Source: Mycolicibacterium sp. P1-5
Lineage (GTDB): Bacteria > Actinomycetota > Actinomycetes > Mycobacteriales > Mycobacteriaceae
Reading direction: 5' to 3'
Length of the DNA: 64,000 nt
Assembly (NCBI RefSeq): GCF_008329565.1
Contig: NZ_NPKT01000002.1
Coordinates: 1 to 64,000 of the forward strand
Shown here piece after piece: positions 16,592-24,186 of the stretch. The position numbers and the translations under genes are program-made. Under the pieces are notes generated by a model. It was not told the DNA's origin. It made no database searches and saw only the letters and a list, made by a program, of their open reading frames with translations. The number at the start of each line of letters is the position of its first letter. Within the stretch, counting starts at the first letter, position 1.

Positions 16592-17878
16592 ATGAGCTCA
16601 CCGGTGAACCTGCCCTGGATCGAGTGGCTGCCGAGCAGGCGGTGGTATGCAGGTCGCGGCCGAACACTCACCTCTGCCGACACGGCCGAAGTGGTGCAGC
16701 TACGGCCACAACTCGACCTGATGCTGGTCGACGTCGTCTACAGCAACGGGTCCTCTGAGCGTTACCAGGTTGTGGTGCAATGGGATTCGGCCCGGGAGTC
16801 GAACGATGGCGCGAGGATCGACGACGGGGCGTTCGACGGTCTGCACGATCCGGCGTCGGCCCAGTTCCTGTTGTCGCTGATCGACTCGGGTGCCACCATC
16901 GGGGACCTCACGTTCACCAAGGAACCCGACGTGACGCTGCCGCTCGATGTCACCCCCCGGGTTTCGACGGCCGAACAGAGCAATACCAGCGTGGTGTTCG
17001 GCGACCAGGCGATCTTCAAGTTGTTCCGCCGGGTCGCCGCCGGAATCAACCCCGACATCGAACTCAACCGGGTACTGGGCCGCGCGAAGAACCGGCATGT
17101 GGCCAGGCTGCTCGGCTCGTTCGAAACGACCATGGACGGTCAACCCTGCCCGCTGGGCATGGTGACCGCGTTCGCCGCGAACTCCACCGAAGGCTGGGAC
17201 ATGGCGACCGCGAACACCCGTGCGCTGACGGCCGATACCGCGAGCGACGATTTCGCCGGAGAGGCCCACCGATTGGGTGAGGCGGTGGCGTCGGTGCACG
17301 CGACGCTCGCTCAGGAGCTGGGTACCTCGACCGGTGTGCTGCCGGTCGAGGTGATGCGGGAGCGGCTCGCGGCCGCCGCGTCGGTGGCGCCGGAACTTGC
17401 CGAACATCGGGTCGCGATCGAAGAGCGCTACGCGAAGCTGGCCGACGAGCCGGTGACGGTGCAGCGCGTCCACGGCGACCTGCATCTGGGTCAGGTGCTG
17501 CGCACCGCGGACGACTGGCTGCTGATTGACTTCGAGGGCGAGCCGGGGCAGCCGGTAGAGCAGCGGCGCAAGCCGGATTCGGCGATGCGTGATGTCGCCG
17601 GAATGCTGCGGTCGTTCGAATACGCGGCGTATCAACACCTGGTCGATCAGACCCCCGATCCGGAACTGTCGACCCGGGTGAAGCACTGGGTCGACCGCAA
17701 CTGCGCGTCCTTCTGCGACGGATATGCCGCCGAATCGGGCATCGACCCGCGCGACCACTCGACGGTGCTGTCCGCCTACGAGTTGGACAAAGCGGTGTAC
17801 GAGGCCGGTTACGAGGCGCGGCACCGGCCGAACTGGTTGAACATTCCGATGCGCTCGATCGCCCGCCTGGTCGGGTAG
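16592..17878 (+). CDS. mak: Maltokinase
   Basis: 428 residues, slightly shorter than the M. tuberculosis enzyme. The N-terminal cap ([18 protein letters not shown]) and the kinase catalytic loop [12 protein letters not shown] with the metal motif LIDFEGEPG identify a maltokinase, which phosphorylates maltose with ATP to maltose-1-phosphate for GlgE-driven alpha-glucan synthesis. In many mycobacteria mak follows or is fused to treS; here the neighbours are a quinone reductase and an SDR, so it is separated. GAGGAG precedes the ATG. A glycogen debranching enzyme lies 29 kb away in the same window. Confidence 0.9.
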   Translation: MSSPVNLPWIEWLPSRRWYAGRGRTLTSADTAEVVQLRPQLDLMLVDVVYSNGSSERYQVVVQWDSARESNDGARIDDGAFDGLHDPASAQFLLSLIDSGATIGDLTFTKEPDVTLPLDVTPRVSTAEQSNTSVVFGDQAIFKLFRRVAAGINPDIELNRVLGRAKNRHVARLLGSFETTMDGQPCPLGMVTAFAANSTEGWDMATANTRALTADTASDDFAGEAHRLGEAVASVHATLAQELGTSTGVLPVEVMRERLAAAASVAPELAEHRVAIEERYAKLADEPVTVQRVHGDLHLGQVLRTADDWLLIDFEGEPGQPVEQRRKPDSAMRDVAGMLRSFEYAAYQHLVDQTPDPELSTRVKHWVDRNCASFCDGYAAESGIDPRDHSTVLSAYELDKAVYEAGYEARHRPNWLNIPMRSIARLVG

Positions 17879-17894
17879 GGAGGTTCGGCGGCCG

Positions 17895-18737
17895 TCATCG
17901 TTGCGGCTTGCCGAGTCCCTTTTCGAGAAACCTGCCGATCGTGATGACGGTCCTTCGCCGCGACATCAGGCGAGTCTGCGCCAGCACGAAGGCGCGGTTG
18001 ACCAGGCCGGGAATGATCATGTGCCGGCGGCCCACCGAGGACAGGACCTCGCGGACGACGGTCGAAGGCTCGGCCACCATGGCCCGCGGGAACTTGGCGA
18101 ACGCATCACCCTGGGTGTTCATCAGCCCACCGATCACGACGAGCACGTCGACGCCGGTGCCCCGCAATTCGTACCAAAGCGTCTCGCCCAACACGATTTG
18201 GAAGGCCTTATTTGCCGCGTACAGACCGTTGTAGGGACCCGAAGTGAGTCCCACGCCTGAGGACACGATGATGATCGCGCCACGACCACGCTCGCGCATC
18301 CCGGTGCCGAACCGATAGACGAGGTTGGTGTAGGCGCGGGCGTTCACGTCGAGCATCCGATTCTGCACTTCAAGCGGCACGTCGAGGATTTTTGGGGTGT
18401 CGGTGGGCGTGACCATGTGGTTGCAGACCAAGACGTCGACTTCGATGCCATTCGCCGCCGCTTCGATGGCCCTGTATGGTGCGGGCTCACCTAAATCGCA
18501 TGCGGCAGTGCGGACCTCGACGCGAAACTCCGACCGCAACTCGTCGGCGCGTGCCGCCAGCTCCTCGCCGAGGACGTCGACGACAATCAGGTTCACCCCT
18601 TCGGCTGCAAGCTGGCGGGCGAAGGCGTAACCAAGACCCTCGGGACGAGCCGCGCCCGTCACCACTGCCCATCCCCGCCGGTAGCCGCTGATCACACCGC
18701 GTTTCAACGGTGGCGGGCGACGATTCCTGTCGGCCAT
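17895..18737 (-). CDS. SDR-family oxidoreductase
   Basis: 280 residues with Rossmann motif VVTGAARPEGLGYAFA, CNHMV replacing the usual NNAG, a catalytic Ser (IIIVSSGVGL) and YAANK. It resembles ketoacyl reductases of the KAR/HSD12 type that act on long-chain or membrane lipids; the basic C-terminus (TRLMSRRRTV) could help membrane contact. Substrate unknown. It is convergent with mak. The start at ATG 18737 has a good leaderless -10 element. Confidence 0.85.
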   Translation of the reverse strand: MADRNRRPPPLKRGVISGYRRGWAVVTGAARPEGLGYAFARQLAAEGVNLIVVDVLGEELAARADELRSEFRVEVRTAACDLGEPAPYRAIEAAANGIEVDVLVCNHMVTPTDTPKILDVPLEVQNRMLDVNARAYTNLVYRFGTGMRERGRGAIIIVSSGVGLTSGPYNGLYAANKAFQIVLGETLWYELRGTGVDVLVVIGGLMNTQGDAFAKFPRAMVAEPSTVVREVLSSVGRRHMIIPGLVNRAFVLAQTRLMSRRRTVITIGRFLEKGLGKPQR

Positions 18738-18743
18738 CGCTCA

Positions 18744-18749
18744 ACCGTA
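18744..18749 (-). promoter_or_regulatory. Predicted leaderless -10 of the SDR gene
   Basis: TACGGT on the minus strand is at -12 to -7 relative to the ATG at 18737. Confidence 0.45.
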
Positions 18750-18808
18750 GCGGTGGGTGAGGCCCCCGATCGGCTTTCGGCCCAGGGGCTCGTCAGCGAT
18801 CCGGTGGT

Positions 18809-19093
18809 CTAGTGGGGGCGCCGGCGCCTGCGCCAGATGATCAGACCGACCACCGCGACGCCGAGCGCAATCGAGATCGGCACCGCGTTGGAACGGATGG
18901 GTTCGGTCTTCGCCACCGCCCGTCGCTTGGTTTCGTCGACCTTTCGCCGAGCTTGTTGCGGCACATCGAGTTTCGCGGCGAGCGCCGATGTGGTCTCACT
19001 GAGCGCGGCGCGCGTCTGCTCGATGTCGGCTTCGATGTCGTCCTTCCCTGCGTCCGGTCCGGGCTCCGGCCCGGCGCCATCAGTTGCGGACAT
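18809..19093 (-). CDS. DUF3618 small membrane protein
   Basis: 94 residues: acidic N-terminus, the DUF3618 helix (DIEADIEQTRAALSETTSALAAKLDVPQ, positions about 18-45), and a single C-terminal membrane segment ending in a run of arginines that would face the cytoplasm. The start ATG 19093 has GAAAGG upstream and lies inside the 3' end of the holin-like gene (14-base overlap), so the two are cotranscribed. Function unknown; the pair is widespread in actinobacteria. Confidence 0.78.
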   Translation of the reverse strand: MSATDGAGPEPGPDAGKDDIEADIEQTRAALSETTSALAAKLDVPQQARRKVDETKRRAVAKTEPIRSNAVPISIALGVAVVGLIIWRRRRRPH

Positions 19094-19508
19094 GTGCCGC
19101 ACCTTTCACCTCGTCGATATCCTTCTTGACGCTGGCAACGGTTTCCGGCGCGGCCGGCGTCACCCGCTCGAGCTGGCCGCGGCTGATCAGGGCCGCTATT
19201 CCGGCGATCACCAGCAACACCGCACCGACGATCAGCGTCGCCGCCCACACCGGCAACACCAGCGAGAGTGCTGCTACGGCCGCGGCGACCAGTGTCAGCA
19301 GGCCGAGAACGGCGAGCAGCCCCGCCACGCTGATCAGGCCGGCGCCCATCCCGGCGTGCCGGGCGGAGTCCTGAAACTCCTTCTGTGCCAACCGTATCTC
19401 GTCGCGCACCAGCCGAGAAGTCTGCGTCGACAATTGTGATAGCAGCTCACCGAGCGACGCATCGGTCGCCGGTTTGGTTTCCCCATCCACGTCGGAGCCT
19501 CCTGTCAT
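19080..19508 (-). CDS. Holin-like DUF1469/YqjE-type membrane protein
   Basis: 142 residues. An amphipathic N-terminal helix (LGELLSQLSTQTSRLVRDEI) leads into two strongly hydrophobic segments (about residues 58-80 and 86-108) and a charged tail. This is the actinobacterial phage-holin-superfamily-III/DUF1469 organisation. Despite the name there is no phage context; with the DUF3618 gene it forms a small envelope module of unknown function. ATG 19508 is preferred over the 5' extension, which would run through a proline/glycine-rich leader. Confidence 0.78.
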   Translation of the reverse strand: MTGGSDVDGETKPATDASLGELLSQLSTQTSRLVRDEIRLAQKEFQDSARHAGMGAGLISVAGLLAVLGLLTLVAAAVAALSLVLPVWAATLIVGAVLLVIAGIAALISRGQLERVTPAAPETVASVKKDIDEVKGAAHVRN

Positions 19509-19703
19509 CGGGGTACCGGACCCGAAAGCCTGGTAACGGCCATGCGGCACGGCTACCCCGGTAGAGCGGCGCCAAACGCTCGCCTCGGACCCTCGGCGGT
19601 GGCGCTATCGAGCAGGTTCGCGACGAAGAGCGTGGCCCGGGTCGTGTACTCCCAAGTGCCACAAGCCTTCACGCCCGAGCAGATTCAGACACTGGTGCCG
19701 TAC

Positions 19704-20405
19704 TCAATAGCCGATGGTGAAGCGGCGCTGCACGAAACGCGGAAGCTCCACTTCGTCGAGAACAGCGACCGCCGCGTCCTCGGCGGATATGCGACTGCGT
19801 CCCTCGGAGTCCATGACGGGTTGGTCGCCACCGATCCTGAATCGGCCGGTGCGTTCGCCGGGACCTATTTCCACAGCTGGACTCAGGTAGCTCCAGAGCC
19901 GGTTGGAGGTACGGAAGAGGTTCAGCGCGTCGCCGTGGCCGCGCATGGCCGCGGCATATTCCCTGGGTAGGCCGAAGCCGTCGATCGCGGCGTTGAGAAG
20001 TTCGTCGGAGTCGGCGAACACCAGTCCGGGCGTGACCTCGAGACTTGCGGCGCCGCCGACGACAATGAGCCTGACCCGGGAATAGCCTTCCAGTGCGGTC
20101 AGCAACGCTTCGGCCGCCCTTGCGTAGATGCCGGGGTCGGTGATGGCCTGCGCCACCGCGCCCAGGGGGTCCTTGGCGGCGTTGCCGGCTCCAAATCCAC
20201 TGACCAGGACGTCGAGGCCGGGTAGGACTGTGGCGACACTGCCGGCATCGGTGACGTCGACGTTCTTCCATCGGATGTTCTCGCGATCGTCCTGGATATT
20301 GGAGACGTCGCGACTGAACGCCGTGACCTGGTGGCCGCGGTCGAGCGCCTCGGTGACGATTCGGCTGCCGATGGTCCCGGTGGCACCGATAACTCCGATT
20401 TGCAT
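19704..20405 (-). CDS. NAD(P)-binding atypical SDR (NmrA/YwnB-like)
   Basis: 233 residues with N-terminal GATGTIGSRIVTEALDRGH nucleotide-binding motif, no YxxxK catalytic pair, and a fold like NAD(P)H-sensing or flavin-reductase-like proteins. It is the most downstream gene of the minus-strand sigma-factor cluster, 27 bases after the sigma-2-like gene, and is probably part of that transcription unit. The role may be redox sensing or reduction within the regulon. Confidence 0.82.
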   Translation of the reverse strand: MQIGVIGATGTIGSRIVTEALDRGHQVTAFSRDVSNIQDDRENIRWKNVDVTDAGSVATVLPGLDVLVSGFGAGNAAKDPLGAVAQAITDPGIYARAAEALLTALEGYSRVRLIVVGGAASLEVTPGLVFADSDELLNAAIDGFGLPREYAAAMRGHGDALNLFRTSNRLWSYLSPAVEIGPGERTGRFRIGGDQPVMDSEGRSRISAEDAAVAVLDEVELPRFVQRRFTIGY

Positions 20406-20432
20406 GGTTCTTCTCCTCGTGTAGAGAAACGT

Positions 20433-20687
20433 TTATCGGCGCTGACCGTGACCGTCCCGGTGGCTGCCTTCTCCGCGGACACCACAGACGTCGGCGGCGA
20501 TACGGAACAGTCGGAGACGTTCCGATGGCCAATTCTCTTGCCCGTCATGGCAATCCTGTGCACGACGCTCGATCTGTTGGACCATGCAGTCGGCGGCGTC
20601 GTGTGAACCGAGCATGAGTTGGCAGAACAGCCGCAGCTCTGCGCGCAGCGCGGCGTCGTGCCGGTCGATGTTTTCGTGCTCGGACAT
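20433..20687 (-). CDS. Isolated sigma-region-2-like protein
   Basis: 84 residues. About 55 residues align without gaps to region 2 of the ECF sigma factor encoded just upstream: shared RxEL, C, MLGS, DA, VQ and the end RIA..C; about 21 identities. There is no region 4 and no linker. The acidic/aromatic residues that contact core RNA polymerase and melt the promoter are largely changed. It could be a decayed duplicate or a small modulator of the neighbouring sigma factor or its partner. The start ATG is 11 bases after the sigma stop; the ribosome-binding site is weak. Confidence 0.6.
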   Translation of the reverse strand: MSEHENIDRHDAALRAELRLFCQLMLGSHDAADCMVQQIERRAQDCHDGQENWPSERLRLFRIAADVCGVRGEGSHRDGHGQRR

Positions 20688-20698
20688 GCGTTCTCTGG

Positions 20699-21664
20699 TC
20701 AGCGTCCGAACAGCGGAAACAGCGCCGAGCCGTGGAACGCGACGACCCTGCGGACGCCTTCGGTGGTGGTTGTCAATACGTGTAGCGCGTGTGGGTGGCG
20801 CGTGCCGTCGTGGCCGCGGGCGTACACGGCGAAGGCGGGTTGTCCGTTGGCGGAGGTGGGGACCAGTTCGGTTGGGCCGATAATCCGCATCTGTGCGGTC
20901 AGGAAGGCAAGGATGGTGTCGCGGCCTTCGAACCAGGTGGCGATGGGCGGCATCTCCCAGCGGGCGTCTTCGGTCAATACCGCAACGAGTAGGTCGACGT
21001 CCGCGGTTGCGAATGCAGTGACGTACCGGTCGAGCAGGGCTCGCTGGCGCGGTTCGGTCGGCTCAGTCACAGTGTTTTCGTTGACTGGAACTTGAGCTCG
21101 CGCTCGCTGCAGTGCGCTGTTGACGGCCGCCGGTGTCATTTCCAGCAATTCCGCGACCTCGGTGGTCCGCCATTGCAGGACGTCGCGCAGGATCAGTACG
21201 GCTCGTTGTCGCGGTGGTAACTGTTGGAGCGCACCCATCAGCGCGAGCCGCATGGTCTGTCGTTGCTCCACGACGCTTGCGGGGTCGGCCGGTGCGGCGG
21301 TGAACAGGAAGTCCGGTATCGGCTGGAGCCACGGTATCTCCGGAGCTCGCGCGACTAGTCGGGCGTCCAGATTTGTTTCCGGGGCGCTGAGATCGGCGGG
21401 CAATGGTCTGCGTCTGCTTTTTTCCAGCGCTTTGAAACACGCCCGGGTCGCGATGCGGTAGAGCCAGGTACGCAAAGACGATCGTCCGTCGAACGCGTCG
21501 TATCCCCGCCAGGCGGCGAGAAAGAGGTCCTGCACCACTTCTTCGGCATCATCGACCGAACCGAGCATGCGGTAGCAGTAGGCGAGCAGCTCACGGCGGA
21601 ACGGTTCGCTCAACCGTCCGAAATCCTCGGTGCCGGTCTTTGTCTCGGTCATTGTGTGCATCAT
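20699..21664 (-). CDS. ECF sigma factor with SnoaL-like C-terminal domain
   Basis: 321 residues: region 2 (ELLAYCYRMLGSVDDAEEVVQDLFLAAW through SLRTWLYRIATRAC), region 4 (QLPPRQRAVLILRDVLQWRTTEVAELLEMTPAAVNSALQRAR) and a C-terminal SnoaL/NTF2-like domain (about 205-315). This architecture matches the SigG/TIGR02960 group, in which the extra domain replaces a separate anti-sigma factor. It sits in a minus-strand cluster with SDR genes it may control. The start could be ATG 21664, 21661 or 21652. Confidence 0.88.
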   Translation of the reverse strand: MMHTMTETKTGTEDFGRLSEPFRRELLAYCYRMLGSVDDAEEVVQDLFLAAWRGYDAFDGRSSLRTWLYRIATRACFKALEKSRRRPLPADLSAPETNLDARLVARAPEIPWLQPIPDFLFTAAPADPASVVEQRQTMRLALMGALQQLPPRQRAVLILRDVLQWRTTEVAELLEMTPAAVNSALQRARAQVPVNENTVTEPTEPRQRALLDRYVTAFATADVDLLVAVLTEDARWEMPPIATWFEGRDTILAFLTAQMRIIGPTELVPTSANGQPAFAVYARGHDGTRHPHALHVLTTTTEGVRRVVAFHGSALFPLFGR

Positions 21665-21763
21665 CCGCCGATTCTGTTGTGGGTGTTGTGTTGTCGCGTA
21701 GGGCGACGGAGTGGTTGGTCGGCGCGGTCGCGCTGTATTCGTGGTGTCGGACGAAAACTCGGG

Positions 21764-22468
21764 TCAACACACGCTGATTTCGGCCATGTCGATGGCGACC
21801 AGGACGATCTGGTCGTCGCCCATGGTGGTGTAGGCCCGTCGGGTGGCCGGGATGATGATGCCGTCAATGTCGCGGTAGTCGGCGGCGTGAAGTTGTGACT
21901 CGGTGTTCGGGTCGACGATGTCGATGGTGAAGTCGTGACGGCGCAGCAGCCCGTCCGGGCCGAAGCAGAACACCTGCTCGCAGGTGTGGCTCTTGATGTG
22001 TTCGGGGAACGTCACATTCAGCCGCCGCCATGTTTCACCGTTTTCCTCGATGGGCGCGATCTCCTCGCAGACGAATCCCGGACACGTCAACAGGAACGGC
22101 GTATTCAAGTATGTCCACAGTGCTTCCCCGGTGAAGTACGCGACATCGAGGTCGTCCCACGGCGTTTCGAACTGATGGCCGTCGAACGACCGCTCCGGGT
22201 CGTCGCGTGCGTCGACCGTGCCGTCGGGGTTCTGCACGACGACCCGGTCGGGCTCGAAGATCGACCGCCGGTCTTGACCGACGAAGTCCATGGTCAGCCG
22301 TTCCCGTGTGGTGTCCACCTCTAAGTGGACGTTGCGCATCGCGTCGCTCTTTCCCTTCATCTGCCAGAAGGCCCCGGAGATGGCGGCGTCGACGCGGATC
22401 GTCTGGATCCGATTCCACCGGTCTAGCCCGCCGTGGGCGGCGACCGCGGTCGCGAGTAGATCGTTCAT
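21764..22468 (-). CDS. Conserved hypothetical protein
   Basis: 234 residues starting MNDLLATAVAAHGGLDRWNRI. The beginning and the beta-rich body (VDAAISGAFWQMKGK, LEVDTTRERLTMDFVGQDRR) resemble a LolA-like half-barrel found in proteins of unknown role that bind lipophilic molecules; no signal peptide is present. AAGGAG precedes the ATG. It lies between the SDR and sigma genes of the cluster and was probably acquired or moved with them. I cannot assign a function. Confidence 0.7.
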   Translation of the reverse strand: MNDLLATAVAAHGGLDRWNRIQTIRVDAAISGAFWQMKGKSDAMRNVHLEVDTTRERLTMDFVGQDRRSIFEPDRVVVQNPDGTVDARDDPERSFDGHQFETPWDDLDVAYFTGEALWTYLNTPFLLTCPGFVCEEIAPIEENGETWRRLNVTFPEHIKSHTCEQVFCFGPDGLLRRHDFTIDIVDPNTESQLHAADYRDIDGIIIPATRRAYTTMGDDQIVLVAIDMAEISVC

Positions 22469-22500
22469 TGCTTCGCTCCTTCGCGCGGGGTGTTTTGTGG

Positions 22501-23292
22501 TCAGTCGACGATGAGTCCGCCGGTCAGGTTGGCGACGGTCCCCGTCATTGCGGCTGCTCCGTCGGAGGCGAGGAATACCGCGACCGCTGTGAGTTCGGCC
22601 AGTGTGGTGGGGCGTTTGCGGTGGGTCATCGCCGCCTCGGCGGCGAAGAGTTCGTCTTTGGGGATGCCGATCGCGTCGGCGTGCAGCCGGTATACGTCGT
22701 GGATGACCGGTGTCTCGACCATGCCTGTGGTGCGCAGGCAGACCGAGCGGACGCCGTGCTGGGCCCATTCGGAGGACAGCGCGCGGCTGAGCGCTTCCAT
22801 CGCCGCCCAGCCGACACTCATGCCGCCGACGAGCGGCTGGCCCAGACGGGCGGGTTCGGGTGTGTGCATCAAGATCACTCCCGATCTTCGTGGGATCATA
22901 TGCCGTGCAGCGGATTTCGCGGTCACGAAGTGGGCCTGGGCATATGTCGTGATCGGTTGCAGAAAATTGTCGACCGGGAGGTCGGCGAGCGGGATTCCCT
23001 GCAGTCCACGCGGCGAGATTCCGACCGCGTTGAACGACACGTCGATACCGCCCGTGTCGGCGACGACGGCGTCGAGGTGTTCGGTGACGGATTTCTCGTC
23101 CAGGGCGTCGACGACGGCGGTCTCAACGGCGCCGCCCGCAGCGGAGATTTCCTTCGCGACGGTGTTGACGCTGTCGAGATTGCGTGCAGTCAGAAAGACC
23201 CTGGCGCCTTCCTGGGCGAATCCTCGCGCGACCGCGCCGCCGACCGCTCCGCCCGCGCCGTAGACGACTACGTTCTTGTTTTCCAGCAACAT
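22501..23292 (-). CDS. Degenerate SDR-family protein
   Basis: 263 residues with SDR fold: N-terminal YGAGGAVGGAVARGF (the usual TG replaced), FNAVG in place of NNAG, and the C-terminal block LASDGAAAMTGTVANLTGG. The catalytic site is lost: the position of the Tyr is Met158, that of the Lys is Trp162 (MSVGW), and the Ser strand reads MHTPEP. It can probably still bind a nucleotide but should not catalyse normal SDR chemistry. It lies 32 bases upstream of the hypothetical gene, in the sigma-factor cluster. Confidence 0.8.
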   Translation of the reverse strand: MLLENKNVVVYGAGGAVGGAVARGFAQEGARVFLTARNLDSVNTVAKEISAAGGAVETAVVDALDEKSVTEHLDAVVADTGGIDVSFNAVGISPRGLQGIPLADLPVDNFLQPITTYAQAHFVTAKSAARHMIPRRSGVILMHTPEPARLGQPLVGGMSVGWAAMEALSRALSSEWAQHGVRSVCLRTTGMVETPVIHDVYRLHADAIGIPKDELFAAEAAMTHRKRPTTLAELTAVAVFLASDGAAAMTGTVANLTGGLIVD

Positions 23293-23319
23293 GATTCTTC
23301 TCTTCCTTGTTCTTGTTGT

Positions 23320-24083
23320 TCACGCGAGCGCGTGAAGTCCGTGGCCGGTGAGTTGGTACTCCCGCAGTTCGTCGGGGCTGCCGGTGTCGCCGCACAACCG
23401 TGCGATCTCGGCGCCGACTATGGCGGGCGTGAGCATCGGTTCGAATGCCGCTGCGAACGTGGCGGTGTCGACGCCCGCGCGCTCGGCGTACGCCGCTACA
23501 CCTGCCGCGCCGAGATCGGTGGCGGGCGTGAGTTGCGGCAGCACTGCGGCGAAGCGGATGCCGAGGGCGGCGCGGCGGGATTCGTCCGCGGCGTAAGAGG
23601 CGAGAAATCGGATCATCGCTTTCGCGCCCGCGTATCCGCCGCTCAGTGGTGAGCCCCGTAGCGCGGCGCCGCTGGAGATGGCCACCACTTGGCTGCCGGG
23701 CGCCAGTGGGAGTCGCAAAGCCGCGCCGATCCAGTGGAAGCGTGTTGGGTGTCGACGTGCCAGTTGCGGCTGAACGATTCCCACGATTGTTCGTGAAGGG
23801 GGCCGGTGGCCGGCGTCGCGCCGGCGTTGAGCACCAGGAACGTGGGTTGATGTCGTTCGATCAGCGTGCGGGCGGTGTCCGCGTCGGCTGCGTCTGCGAC
23901 CACCGGGATGAACGCCTCACCTAGTACCCGCCGCAGGCCCGCCAACGTGTCGGCGGTGCGCGCGACGCCGACGACCTGATGACCGTGGTCGATCAGCGCG
24001 GCGGCAATCGCCGATCCGAAACCGCGGCCTGCCCCTGTCACCAGCGCCGTGGTCTGCTCCGGTGGTGAATGCATTTCGGTCAT
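23320..24083 (-). pseudogene. SDR gene broken by a frameshift
   Basis: The N-terminal part (LVTGAGRGFGSAIAAALIDHG, then LVLNAGA) runs in one frame from 24083 to about 23745. The C-terminal part (QVVAISSGAALRGSPLSGGYAGAKAM to HGLHALA) continues in another frame to 23320. The switch falls near 23740-23750, after the HVDTQHA block; one missing base after the GC of an Ala codon would restore a single SDR of about 254 residues with Ser and YAGAK intact. No slippery heptamer was seen. It may be a true recent mutation or a sequencing error. It heads the cluster. Confidence 0.75.
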
Positions 24084-24173
24084 GGTGAAAACCTCCTACT
24101 CATACAGAGGCGATCGGGGAGCGAAAGTCATCGGAACCTGCCCTCGCGCGGCGACGATGTCGGTCCCCGCGGC

Positions 24174-24179
24174 TACGGT
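24174..24179 (+). promoter_or_regulatory. Predicted leaderless -10 of recCBD
   Basis: TACGGT (TANNNT) ends eight bases before the ATG at 24187, where no ribosome-binding site is visible. Confidence 0.4.
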
Positions 24180-24186
24180 ATTGCCG

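Noticed and set aside
19080..19508. Holin-like protein as evidence of a prophage
   Set aside because: No other phage gene is nearby; this family is a normal actinobacterial membrane protein.
23730..23760. Frame switch in the SDR gene considered as programmed frameshifting
   Set aside because: No slippery heptamer or downstream structure was seen; a missing base explains it.
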